From: Micromonospora orduensis
Lineage (GTDB): Bacteria; Actinomycetota; Actinomycetes; Mycobacteriales; Micromonosporaceae
Length of the DNA: 41,881 nt
Assembly: GCF_006228125.1 (NCBI RefSeq)
Contig: NZ_VDFY01000197.1
Coordinates: forward strand, 1-41,881
Direction of reading: 5' to 3'
The notes below the pieces were generated by a model that searched no databases, was not told where the DNA came from, and saw only the letters and a program-made list of their open reading frames with translations. Within the stretch, counting starts at the first letter, position 1, and the number at the start of each line of letters is the position of its first letter. Positions 15,224 to 23,160 of the stretch are shown here, one piece after another. A program made the position numbers and the translations under genes.

Positions 15224-16465
15224 TCAGGCCGGCTGGGTGCGCAGGTACCTGCCGAAGTGCGGAACGGTGAACGCCACAGTGCCGCGTTCGCCGGAGTAGA
15301 TCAGCCCCTTCTTGATCAGGGCGTCCCGGGCCGGCGAGAGACTCGCGGGCTTGCGGCCGAGGGCTCGGGCGATCTCCGCCGTCGGCACCGCGGCGTCCAT
15401 GTCGTCGCGCACCACGCCGCCGGACTCGCCCTCGACCAGGGACAATGTGGCCATCGCCCGCATGTATTCGCGTTCGGCCGGGGTGGCCCGCTCGAACCGG
15501 GAGCCGAAGAAGCCGACCGCCAGCTCGGCCTCCGCCTCCGGCGCGGCGACCCGCACGTCGGCGGCGGTGATCGGTGAGCGGGGCGCGTGGTCCCAGGTCG
15601 CCTTCCCGTACGCCTGGACGAAGTACGGGTAGCCGCCGGATTTCTCGTAGAGCAGGTCGAGCGCCTTCTGCTCGTACTCGACGTCCTCCCGGTCGGCCGG
15701 CGCGCAGAGCGCCTGGTCGGCGGCGATCCGGTCGAGCCGGTCGATGCGCTGGTAGCGGAACAGCCGTTCGGAGTACGACTTGGCGGCGCTGAGCACGGCC
15801 GGCAGGTGCGGCAGGCCGGCACCGACGACGATGAGTGGCGCGCCGAGCTGGGACAGCTCGTGGCAGGCGGCGCAGAGCGCCGACACGTCCTCCGAGCCGA
15901 GGTCCTGCATCTCGTCGATGAAGATGGCGATGCCGGTGCCCACGTCGCTGGCCACGGCGGCGGCGTCGCTGAGCAGCTCGACCAGGTCGATCTCGATGTC
16001 GCCGGAGTCGGCCCGGCCGCTGGCGGCGGGCACGTCGATACCGGGCTGCCACCGGTCCCGGAGCTTGGTGGACGCGCCGGCCCGACCGGTCGGGGTGGAC
16101 CGCTGGGCGAATGCCTTGAGGACGCCGAGGAAGGCGTCGATCCGGTCCGGCGCCCGGTGGCGGGGAGCCAGCTCCCGGACCGCCATGTGCAGCGCGGCGG
16201 CGACCGGGCGGCGCAGCGACTGGTCCGGACGAGCCTCGATCTTGCCGCTGCCCCAGAGCCGGTTGATCGCCTGCGAACGGAGGGTGTTCAGCAGGACTGT
16301 CTTGCCGACGCCGCGTAGCCCGGTGAGCATCAGGCTGCGCTCGGGTCGGCCCCGGGCGATGCGCTCCAGCACGATGTCGAAGACGTCCAGCTCCCGCCCC
16401 CGCCCGGCGAGTTCGGGCGGGCGCTGACCGGCGCCCGGTGCGTACGGGTTGCGGACCGGATCCAC
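15224..16465 (-). CDS. AAA ATPase, ORC1/CDC6-like STAND type
   Basis: This 413-residue protein has a P-loop ATPase core (about 25-290) and a C-terminal winged-helix region (about 310-410). Motifs are FDIVLERI before the core, LTGLRGVGKTVLLN (Walker A), IFIDEMQDL (Walker B) and IVVGAGLPHL (sensor 1). The C-terminus (SLSPARDALIKKGLIYSGERGTVAFTVPHFGRYL) is a DNA-binding-like winged helix. Proteins of this group are common in actinobacteria near or far from mobile genes; their function is unknown. The GTG at 16465 is favoured by TACTCT 7 nt upstream; a 14-residue longer frame exists. A 7-bp inverted repeat spans its -35 region, so it may be repressed. The gene is monocistronic. Confidence 0.85.
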   Translation of the reverse strand: MDPVRNPYAPGAGQRPPELAGRGRELDVFDIVLERIARGRPERSLMLTGLRGVGKTVLLNTLRSQAINRLWGSGKIEARPDQSLRRPVAAALHMAVRELAPRHRAPDRIDAFLGVLKAFAQRSTPTGRAGASTKLRDRWQPGIDVPAASGRADSGDIEIDLVELLSDAAAVASDVGTGIAIFIDEMQDLGSEDVSALCAACHELSQLGAPLIVVGAGLPHLPAVLSAAKSYSERLFRYQRIDRLDRIAADQALCAPADREDVEYEQKALDLLYEKSGGYPYFVQAYGKATWDHAPRSPITAADVRVAAPEAEAELAVGFFGSRFERATPAEREYMRAMATLSLVEGESGGVVRDDMDAAVPTAEIARALGRKPASLSPARDALIKKGLIYSGERGTVAFTVPHFGRYLRTQPA

Positions 16466-16472
16466 GCATCGC

Positions 16473-16478
16473 AGAGTA
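16473..16478 (-). promoter_or_regulatory. -10 box TACTCT of the AAA ATPase gene
   Basis: TACTCT on the minus strand lies 7 nt before the GTG at 16465, which suggests a leaderless message and supports that start. Confidence 0.5.
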
Positions 16479-16483
16479 TCGGG

Positions 16484-16517
16484 CCATCTAGCTGGGGGCC
16501 TAGACATGGATAGATGG
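16484..16517 (-). promoter_or_regulatory. Operator-like inverted repeat before the AAA ATPase gene
   Basis: CCATCTA (16484-16490) and TAGATGG (16511-16517) are exact inverted copies 20 nt apart. They flank the expected -35 region of the ATPase promoter. The spacing suits a dimeric repressor, but the regulator is unknown. Confidence 0.35.
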
Positions 16518-16550
16518 AGCTACCGGCGTGTCGGGAATCGTCGACAACAA

Positions 16551-16588
16551 ACTAGGGCTGTCTAGCGTCCACGCTAGACAGCCCTAGT
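16551..16588 (-). terminator. Strong intrinsic terminator of the first LppU-like gene
   Basis: ACTAGGGCTGTCTAGCG (16551-16567) pairs perfectly over 17 bp with 16572-16588 around the loop TCCA. On the minus strand the stem is followed by TTGTTGT, a T-rich tail. It lies 13 nt after the stop codon of the gene that ends at 16601. Confidence 0.85.
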
Positions 16589-16600
16589 CTTGTCTACCGG

Positions 16601-17416
16601 TTACCGCTTCTTCAGGCAGAGCACGTAGTCGAACAGGTCGATCGAGTTGTCGTGCACGTAGTTCGCGGTGGCCTGCGGCGCGAGCGTCTCGCACCGGTCC
16701 CCGTCGGTGGTCGCCGGAATCCGCAGCAGAACCTGGTACGTGCCCGGGGCGCAGGACACCTTGCGCAGCTCAGCGTCGTCCTCGGTGCCGTCGTTCACCA
16801 CGCAGTCACCCTTGGCGAACTCGTCCTGGTCGTCGTCCTCACTCGGGCTCGGGGCGGCGCTGGGCAGCGCGGGCGGGACGATCGGAGCGGTCGTCCTCGT
16901 CGGCGGGGCGGACGCCGCGTCGTCGCCCGTGTCGGCCGCCCTCCAGATCGCCCACCCCGCCAGACCCAGACACGGGCACAGCAGGAGCACCACCACGAGG
17001 CCGATGATCAGGGCGATCTTCCCTCCGGACCTCTTCGCCGGTGGGCCGGGCGGCATTCCGTACCCACCGGGGATCGGCGGACCCCACGGACCGGGCGCCG
17101 CTCCCGGCGTCGGCCCGGCCGGCGGAAACGGACCGGGCGGCGGTGGGTAACCCGGTCCCGACGTGGGCGGCGGGTAACCCGGTCCCGACGTTGGCGGCGG
17201 CCCCCACAGGGGCGCCGTCGGCGGCTCCCCGCCGGCCGGCGGGGGACCCCACTGCTGCCTGGTCGGATCGTCGCCGGGCGGTGGCGGACCCCACTGCGGG
17301 GACTGGTCCCACTGCGGCACGGTCGGGTCGACCGGCGGCGGGCCGTCGGAGCCGGTCGGCGGGCGCTGGTACGGGTCGTCCGGCTGTCCGGAGCCCGGTG
17401 GGCCGTAGGTCGTCAT
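16601..17416 (-). CDS. Proline-rich single-pass protein with LppU/SCO3897-like C-terminal domain
   Basis: This 271-residue protein has three parts. Residues 1-135 are a disordered Pro/Gly tail with two exact GPGYPPPTS-type repeats. One membrane helix follows (KIALIIGLVVVLLLCPCLGLAGWAIW). Then comes a Thr/Ser/Pro spacer and an extracytoplasmic domain of about 75 residues with FAKGDCVVNDG, VSCAPGTYQVLLRI, GDRCETL and DYVLCLKKR. The four cysteines probably form two disulfides outside the cell. The domain matches the LppU/SCO3897 family of unknown function. It is a tandem paralogue of the next leftward gene, 23 nt away. The ATG at 17416 (MTTYGPPG) resembles the paralogue start (MTNYGPPG). A strong terminator follows. 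Confidence 0.85.
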   Translation of the reverse strand: MTTYGPPGSGQPDDPYQRPPTGSDGPPPVDPTVPQWDQSPQWGPPPPGDDPTRQQWGPPPAGGEPPTAPLWGPPPTSGPGYPPPTSGPGYPPPPGPFPPAGPTPGAAPGPWGPPIPGGYGMPPGPPAKRSGGKIALIIGLVVVLLLCPCLGLAGWAIWRAADTGDDAASAPPTRTTAPIVPPALPSAAPSPSEDDDQDEFAKGDCVVNDGTEDDAELRKVSCAPGTYQVLLRIPATTDGDRCETLAPQATANYVHDNSIDLFDYVLCLKKR

Positions 17417-17439
17417 GTCATCCCCAGGGGTGGGTGGGC

Positions 17440-18201
17440 TCAGCGCTGCTTGAGGCAGAGGACGAAGTCGAGGGTGTCCAGTTCGCTGTCGAAGAAGTAC
17501 CAGTTGGTGTAGCCCTCGACCTTGGCGCACTTGGCTTCGGCGTCACGCTCGCCACTTGTCGCGCCGTCGATCCGGCTCAGCACCTGGTACGACTTCGGTG
17601 CGCATTCGCTGATCAGCAGCTTGGGCTTGCCACCGGCCGCGCCGTCGTTGCGGACACACTGGCCGACCTTGGCGAACCTCGGGTCGGCCGACGACTCCGG
17701 TGCCGCCGCGCTCGGTGCCGGCTCGGTCGCGTCCACACTCGGTGCGGCGTCCACGGCCGGAGCCGAGGCGGTCGGCGCGGCAACCGGTGCGGGGTCGTCC
17801 CGATTGCTGAAGAACCAGTAGGCGCCGCCACCGGCCACGAGCAGCAGCAGGACGACAAGCACCGCGAGCAGCGGCAAGCGGCCCGAGCGACCCGGGGGCG
17901 GTTCGGGATCCCCGCCGTACGGAGGGTCGTCGGGCCGGTACGGCTGCCCGCCGTACGGCGTCACCGGCTCGGCCGGCCGGTAGGACTCGCCGCCGTAGGT
18001 GGGCGCCCCACCGTAGGAGCCGTCACCGTACTGACCGGGTCGGCCGGGTTGCTGCGCCGGCGGATAGGGCTGGGCCACCGGCGGGTACGGCTGCTGCACC
18101 GGCGGGTAGGGCTGCTGCACCGGGCGACCGGGCGTCTCGTCGGGTCGCTGCCCACGCCATGCTCCTGGCACGCCGCCACCCGGTGGTCCGTAGTTCGTCA
18201 T
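17440..18201 (-). CDS. Proline-rich single-pass protein with LppU/SCO3897-like C-terminal domain (paralogue)
   Basis: This 253-residue protein repeats the layout of its downstream neighbour. Residues 1-105 are Pro/Gln/Gly/Tyr-rich with three QQPYPPV-type heptads. A membrane helix (LPLLAVLVVLLLLVAGGGAYWFF) and an Ala/Pro spacer follow. The C-terminal domain holds FAKVGQCVRNDG, ISECAPKSYQVLSRI, AKCAKVEGYTNWYF and DFVLCLKQR. The four cysteines are in the same places as in the paralogue. The ATG at 18201 follows GGAGG with good spacing. The pair probably forms one transcript. Function is unknown; the cell-surface location is inferred from the single helix and the cysteine-rich outer domain. Confidence 0.85.
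   Translation of the reverse strand: MTNYGPPGGGVPGAWRGQRPDETPGRPVQQPYPPVQQPYPPVAQPYPPAQQPGRPGQYGDGSYGGAPTYGGESYRPAEPVTPYGGQPYRPDDPPYGGDPEPPPGRSGRLPLLAVLVVLLLLVAGGGAYWFFSNRDDPAPVAAPTASAPAVDAAPSVDATEPAPSAAAPESSADPRFAKVGQCVRNDGAAGGKPKLLISECAPKSYQVLSRIDGATSGERDAEAKCAKVEGYTNWYFFDSELDTLDFVLCLKQR
18057..18119. repeat. Three 21-bp direct repeats inside the LppU-like gene
   Basis: Units at 18057-18077, 18078-18098 and 18099-18119 differ at few positions. Each encodes QQPYPPV on the minus strand. It is a coding minisatellite that could vary in copy number between strains. Confidence 0.85.
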
Positions 18202-18265
18202 GCCGCCCTCCTGCACGAGTGGTGAGGCCGGCCACCAAAGCGGGACGCGGGCTCCGACGTCACCG

Positions 18266-18271
18266 TAGCGT
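18266..18271 (+). promoter_or_regulatory. -10 box TAGCGT of the EamA gene
   Basis: TAGCGT ends 9 nt before the ATG at 18281, so the 5' leader would be two or three nucleotides at most. Confidence 0.45.
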
Positions 18272-18280
18272 GGTCCACCG

Positions 18281-19273
18281 ATGAGCTCATCTCCGACGAG
18301 TGCCGCAGGCCGCCCCGGCGCCGCACCGACCCTGATCTGGACCGCGTTGATCGTGGTCTACGTCCTCTGGGGCTCCACCTACCTGGCCATCCGGATCGCC
18401 GTGGAGACGCTGCCCGCGTTGACGTCGGCGGCCATGCGGTTCGCCGCCGCGGGTCTGGTGCTCGCCGTGGTGCTACGGCTGCGTCGCGGGCCGGGCGCGC
18501 TGCGGGTGGACCGTCGGCAGCTCGCCTCCGCCGCGTTCGTCGGGGTGCTCCTGCTCGCCGGCGGCAACGGCCTGGTGGTGCTCGCCGAGTCCGGGCCGCC
18601 CGGGGTGGCGGTGCCCTCCGGCATCGCCGCGCTGCTGGTGGCGACCGTGCCGCTGCTCGTGGTGCTGCTGCGCTCCGGCACCGGGGACCGGCCACCGGCG
18701 TGGACGTTCGTCGGGGTCACCGTGGGCTTCGTCGGCCTGGTCCTGCTCGTGCTGCCGGCGGGCAGCACGAGCGTGGTGCCGCTGGTCGGAGCGTTGACCG
18801 TGGTCGCGGCGACCGCGTCCTGGTCGGTTGGATCATTCCTGTCCGGACGTCTGCGGATGCCCGCCGACCCGTTCGTCGCGACGGTGTACGAGATGCTGGC
18901 CGGCGCGCTGGTGCTCGCCGTCATCGCCGCCGGCCGGGGCGAACTGCGCGACTTCCACCCCGCCTCGGTCAGCACCCGATCCTGGCTGGCGCTGGCGTAC
19001 CTCATGGTGGCCGGCTCGCTGGTGGCCTTCACCGCGTACGTGTGGCTGCTGCACAACGCGCCCCTCTCGCTGGTCTCGACGTACGCCTACGTCAATCCGG
19101 CGGTCGCGATGGCGCTCGGCGCGCTGCTGGTGGCCGAGCCGGTCACCGCCCAGACTTTGCTCGGCGGTGCGGTGATCGTGGCCGGGGTGGCCGTGGTGGT
19201 GAGCACCGAACGGCCGCGCCGGGTCAGCGCGGAGACGCGTTCGGGGGCCGCGCCGGTGGGAGACCGCCGGTAA
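18281..19273 (+). CDS. EamA/DMT family transporter
   Basis: This 330-residue protein has ten predicted membrane helices formed by two EamA repeats. The first starts at TALIVVYVLWGSTYLAIRIAVETLP, a classical opening of the drug/metabolite transporter superfamily. The second starts near VPLVGALTVVAATASWSVGSFLSGRL. Members export amino acids, metabolites or drugs through the cytoplasmic membrane; this substrate is unknown. The ATG at 18281 is supported by a -10 box just upstream. The TAA stop forms the first half of the -10 box TAACGT of the next gene. Confidence 0.92.
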   Translation: MSSSPTSAAGRPGAAPTLIWTALIVVYVLWGSTYLAIRIAVETLPALTSAAMRFAAAGLVLAVVLRLRRGPGALRVDRRQLASAAFVGVLLLAGGNGLVVLAESGPPGVAVPSGIAALLVATVPLLVVLLRSGTGDRPPAWTFVGVTVGFVGLVLLVLPAGSTSVVPLVGALTVVAATASWSVGSFLSGRLRMPADPFVATVYEMLAGALVLAVIAAGRGELRDFHPASVSTRSWLALAYLMVAGSLVAFTAYVWLLHNAPLSLVSTYAYVNPAVAMALGALLVAEPVTAQTLLGGAVIVAGVAVVVSTERPRRVSAETRSGAAPVGDRR

Positions 19274-19276
19274 CGT
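19271..19276 (+). promoter_or_regulatory. -10 box TAACGT of the prepilin peptidase gene, overlapping a stop codon
   Basis: TAACGT ends 7 nt before the ATG at 19284. Its first three bases are the TAA stop codon of the EamA gene, so one triplet may serve both translation stop and transcription start. Confidence 0.5.
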
Positions 19277-19283
19277 CCGGCCC

Positions 19284-19913
19284 ATGTCGGCGGCTGTGCT
19301 GCTCGGGGTGGTGGTGCTCGGCGGGCTGGTCGGTCTTGTCGTACCCCCGTTGGCCTGGCGTTTCACCGGCCCGCCGGCCCGGCGCGGCCGGTGGTTCCGG
19401 CTCGGTCCGGTGGTGGCGGCGGTGGTTTTCGGAGGGCTCGCCGTTTCGCAGGCTGACGATCCGGCGCTGCCGGTGTTCCTGGCGGTGGCGGCGGTGGGGC
19501 TGGTGCTGGCCGGGGTCGACCTGGTCTGCCTGCGGCTGCCCGACCCGCTCGTCCTCGCCGCGGGCGTGCTGGCCCTCGCCGGCCTGACCGGCGCGGCCGT
19601 GCTGGCCAACGACGCGGCGCGGCTGCTCGGTGCGCTGGCCGGCGCGACTGTCGCCGGGGCGGCGCACGTGCTGCTGGCTCTGCTCCCCGGGTCGCGGCTG
19701 GGCTTCGGGGACGTGAAACTCGCAGCCGTCCTGGGCCTGCCGCTCGGTTGGCTGGGCCGCGACGCCCTGCTCACCGGCCTGCTCCTGCCGCATCTGCTGC
19801 ACGGCGCCCTGGTGCTCACCCTGCTGGCCACCAGGAGAGTGGACCGGAAAACGATGCTCCCCCTGGGGCCAGCCCTGCTCACCGGCACCTGGCTCGCGGT
19901 GCTCGTGACCTGA
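19284..19913 (+). CDS. A24-type prepilin peptidase (catalytic domain only)
   Basis: This 209-residue integral membrane aspartyl protease has the two active-site motifs: GVDLVCLRLPDPLVL, with the first Asp, and GSRLGFGDVKLAAVLGLPLG, with the GxGD motif. It lacks the N-terminal cytosolic methyltransferase domain of full PilD enzymes, as is usual in actinobacteria with Tad-type pili. It would cleave prepilin leader peptides at the cytoplasmic membrane. No pilin or Tad gene is in the window, so its substrate is elsewhere. The start is ATG 19284. It converges with the EndoQ-UvrD gene with 3 nt between stops. Confidence 0.88.
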   Translation: MSAAVLLGVVVLGGLVGLVVPPLAWRFTGPPARRGRWFRLGPVVAAVVFGGLAVSQADDPALPVFLAVAAVGLVLAGVDLVCLRLPDPLVLAAGVLALAGLTGAAVLANDAARLLGALAGATVAGAAHVLLALLPGSRLGFGDVKLAAVLGLPLGWLGRDALLTGLLLPHLLHGALVLTLLATRRVDRKTMLPLGPALLTGTWLAVLVT

Positions 19914-19916
19914 CGG

Positions 19917-22900
19917 TCAGATGAGGCGGAGCTGGCGGTCCCTGGGGCGGCGGGGCTCGGTTTCGCCGAACCGTTCGAACAGGCCCGGGTCGATCGTGTT
20001 CAGGAACGGCGACGGGTCGCACTCGCGCTCCACACCGTGCCGGGTGCGGCGGGCGGCGTGACTGACGTACAGGCGGTCCTGGGCCCGGGTCAGGCCGACG
20101 AAGAAGAGCCGGCGCTCCTCGGCGACCGCGTCCTCGTCCGGCGTCGAGCCCGGCCAGCGCAGCGGCAGCAGCCCGTCCTCGGCCCCGACCAGGAAGACCA
20201 CCGGGAACTCCAGGCCCTTCGCGGCGTGCAGGGTGAGCAGGGTGACCGCCTCCGCGCGCGGGTCGAGCGCGTCCACCTCCGCGCCGGTGGCCAACTGCGA
20301 CAGGAAGGCCTCCAGGTCGTCGCCGCAGCGACGGGCCAACGGGGTCAGCAGATCCACCGCCGAGCGGACGTCCTCGGGACGGACAGCCCCGCCGGCGCCG
20401 TCCAGGGTGGGCACCGCGAACCGCTCGGCGACCACCTGGCCGGCCAGCCGCACCCGGGCGGCAAGCGAGCCGGACAACCCGTCGGCGTGCCGCAGCTCGC
20501 GCGCGATGGCCGCCACCCCCGGCCGGTCCCGCAGCCGGTCGTGCGAGCGCTTCTGCACCGGGATGTTGGCCCGGGCCAGGGCGTCCACGATCGGCGCGGC
20601 CTGCGCGTCGGTGCGGTACAGCACGGCGATGTCGGAGAACGACAGCGAGGTGGCCCGGCCGTCGATCCGGCCCGAGTCCAGTGAACGGTGGGACAGCCCG
20701 CCGACCAGCTCGTCGACCGTACGCACCACGAAGTCGGCCTCCTCGGCGACCGACGCCGCCGGATAGCGGCCGACCAGCGGCGCCTCCGGGTCGAGTCGGG
20801 CCGGGTCCAGCCGCCGGCCCCGGACCAGCGAGGACGGGGCGATGGCCTGCACGGCGGCGGCCAGGATCGGCGCCGACGAGCGGTAGTTGCGGTTGAGCCG
20901 GACCAGTCGGGCGTCGGTGAAGTCCTGCGAGAAGCGCAGGAAGTAGCCGACGTCGGCACCCCGGAACGAGTAGATCGCCTGGTCCGGGTCACCGATCGCG
21001 CACAGGTTGCCGTCGGCGGGGCTGAGCAGCCGCAGCAGCTCGTACTGCACCGCGTCGACGTCCTGGTACTCGTCGACGAAGATCCACCGCCAGCGGTCCC
21101 GGTACCGCTCGACCAGCTTCCGGTCGGCCCGCAGCAGCTCCACGGGCAGGCTCACCAGCTCGTCGAGGTCGACGAGGTCCTGCTTGCGCAGCAGCGCCGT
21201 GTAGGCGTCGAGGTCGTCGCCGGCCTCCGACCGGGCCGCCGCCCGCTCGGGGTCGTCGGCGATCCGGAAACCGACCGGCAGGCCCACCGCGTCGGCGTTC
21301 TCCCGCAGGATGGTCAACCCCAGCGCGTGGAACGTGCCCACGGTGACGTCCTCGGCGACCGGGCCGAGCAGACTGTCGAGGCGGTGCCGCAGCTCCTCCG
21401 CCGCGCGGCGGGTGAACGTGATGGCAAGGCAGTGCTCGGGGAAGACGTTCAGCTCGGCGCAGAGGTACGCGATCCGGTGGGTGAGCGTCCGCGTCTTGCC
21501 GGTGCCCGGACCAGCCACGATGAGCAGCGGCCCGCCGGGCGCGGACGCGGCCACCCGCTGCATCGCGTCCAGCCGGTCCAGCAGACCCGTGCCGACCTCC
21601 TCCATGCCGGAGAGCATCGGCTCGAAGGGTTCGTGTGGCGATGGCGGCGACGCGATCGGCGGGGCGGGCGGCGGCGTCGGGGCCTTGCGCTTCGGCTCCG
21701 CCCTGGGCGCCGCCGGGCGCTTGGTCGCGGCCCGGGGCGCCGGCTCCGCGGGACGCCGCTGCGCCGGCACGGGTACGTCGAACAGCGTCTCCTGCGTACC
21801 CAGCTCGGACGGGTCGAACAGGGTGATCACTCCGTACTCGCCGTCGTAGCCGGGCACCCGGCGCACGTCGCCGCGCCGCAGCCGGCCGATGCCCTCCGCG
21901 AGCAGCTCACCACCGACCTGCGCGATGTCGGTCAGCGGCGTCGTGGTCAGGATCTCCAGCTCGGGGCCGAGCGCGGCGAGCAGCTCGTTGAACCGCCCCT
22001 CGACCTTCTTCGAGCGGGCGCCCACCTTGTTGATCTCGCCGAGGATCTCGGCCAGCGGCACCAGGTGGGTGACCTCGCGGGCCTGCGCCGGGCGGTGCCC
22101 CTCCGGACGGTCGGCCAGCTCCTCGATCCGGCTGAGCACGCCCACGGTGAGCGGCTTGCCGCACTCGGGGCAGCGCCCCCCGGCGGCCCGGGTCCGCTCC
22201 GGGGACCAGTTGACCCCGCAGAGCCGGTGCCCGTCCGCGTGGTACTTGCCCTCCTCCGGGAAGAACTCGATCGTGCCGGCCAGGCCGTCGCCGGTGCGCA
22301 GCGCCTCCCGGACGGCGAAGAAGTCCCGCTCGGCGGTCAGCACGGTGGCCTCCCGGCCCAGCGCCGGCGGCGAGTGCGCGTCCGAGTTGGACACCAGTTG
22401 GTAGCCGTCCAGGCTGCCGACGCGCCAGTTCATCGCCGGGTCGGAGGAGAGGCCCGTCTCCACCGCGAAGATGTGCCCGGCCAGGTCGGCGTAGCAGTCC
22501 GCGATCGCGTCGAAGCCCGACTTGGAGCCCAGCGCGGAGAACCACGGCGTCCAGATGTGCGCCGGGACGAGATAGCCGTCCGGGCTCGCCTCCAGGGTGA
22601 TCTCCAGCAGATCCCGCGAGTCGAGGCCCAGGATCGGTCGGCCGTCGGAGCCGAGGTTGCCGATCCGCCCCAGCGCGGTGTTGAACCGGGCCACCGCCTC
22701 CAGATCCGGCAGGTAGATCAGGTGGTGCACCTTGCGGGTCCGGTCGTCCCGCTTGTAGATGGTGGAGATCTCCACGCTCAGCATGAACCGGACCGCGTCC
22801 GTGTCGGTCGTACCGGCGAGCCGCGGTGGCAGCCGGCGGGCGATGTCCCGCTCCGCCTCCGGGTCGAGCCGGTAGAGCCCCGGCTCCGCCGGGCGCAGCG

Positions 22901-23114
22901 TCTCGACCAGGTGGTCGTACCAGGCGGGGTGGGTGAAGTCCCCCGTGCCGAGCAGGGCGATGCCCTTGCGCCGCGCCCACCAGGCGAGGTTCGGCAGAGT
23001 GAGGTCCCGGCTGCACGCGCGCGAGTACTTCGAGTGGATGTGCAGGTCCGCGACGAATGGCGAAAGGCCACCGGAGGGTACGGCGCTGAACGGGGGCACG
23101 CCGCATCCTGTCAC
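19917..23114 (-). CDS. EndoQ-like PHP nuclease fused to UvrD/PcrA helicase
   Basis: This 1065-residue protein joins two enzymes. Residues 20-430 are EndoQ-like (TIGR00375 type). Metal-site blocks are DLHIHSKYS (23-31), GTGDFTH (56-62), Glu115 and NSDAHS (243-248). A zinc finger uses Cys299 and CPECGKPLTVG (315-325). A Pro/Ala/Lys linker spans 446-505. Residues 510-1065 are a superfamily 1 helicase: AGPGTGKT (534-541), DEYQDV (681-686), GDPDQAIYSFRGAD (708-721), NRNYRSS (741-747), LHAAKGLEF (962-970) and VGLTRAQDRL (1006-1015). EndoQ cuts 5' of deaminated bases and abasic sites; UvrD-type helicases unwind from nicks. A one-chain nick-and-unwind repair role is inferred. The start is GTG 23114, with no strong ribosome binding site. 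All core motifs are intact. Confidence 0.92.
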   Translation of the reverse strand: MTGCGVPPFSAVPSGGLSPFVADLHIHSKYSRACSRDLTLPNLAWWARRKGIALLGTGDFTHPAWYDHLVETLRPAEPGLYRLDPEAERDIARRLPPRLAGTTDTDAVRFMLSVEISTIYKRDDRTRKVHHLIYLPDLEAVARFNTALGRIGNLGSDGRPILGLDSRDLLEITLEASPDGYLVPAHIWTPWFSALGSKSGFDAIADCYADLAGHIFAVETGLSSDPAMNWRVGSLDGYQLVSNSDAHSPPALGREATVLTAERDFFAVREALRTGDGLAGTIEFFPEEGKYHADGHRLCGVNWSPERTRAAGGRCPECGKPLTVGVLSRIEELADRPEGHRPAQAREVTHLVPLAEILGEINKVGARSKKVEGRFNELLAALGPELEILTTTPLTDIAQVGGELLAEGIGRLRRGDVRRVPGYDGEYGVITLFDPSELGTQETLFDVPVPAQRRPAEPAPRAATKRPAAPRAEPKRKAPTPPPAPPIASPPSPHEPFEPMLSGMEEVGTGLLDRLDAMQRVAASAPGGPLLIVAGPGTGKTRTLTHRIAYLCAELNVFPEHCLAITFTRRAAEELRHRLDSLLGPVAEDVTVGTFHALGLTILRENADAVGLPVGFRIADDPERAAARSEAGDDLDAYTALLRKQDLVDLDELVSLPVELLRADRKLVERYRDRWRWIFVDEYQDVDAVQYELLRLLSPADGNLCAIGDPDQAIYSFRGADVGYFLRFSQDFTDARLVRLNRNYRSSAPILAAAVQAIAPSSLVRGRRLDPARLDPEAPLVGRYPAASVAEEADFVVRTVDELVGGLSHRSLDSGRIDGRATSLSFSDIAVLYRTDAQAAPIVDALARANIPVQKRSHDRLRDRPGVAAIARELRHADGLSGSLAARVRLAGQVVAERFAVPTLDGAGGAVRPEDVRSAVDLLTPLARRCGDDLEAFLSQLATGAEVDALDPRAEAVTLLTLHAAKGLEFPVVFLVGAEDGLLPLRWPGSTPDEDAVAEERRLFFVGLTRAQDRLYVSHAARRTRHGVERECDPSPFLNTIDPGLFERFGETEPRRPRDRQLRLI

Positions 23115-23160
23115 GCCCGCCGCGCGGGTCGCCCGCCGCCACGCGCGGACGTGACGTCCG

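Noticed and set aside
18057..18119. CRISPR-like short repeats
   Set aside because: The three 21-bp units are contiguous, in frame and encode QQPYPPV; there are no spacers and no cas genes.
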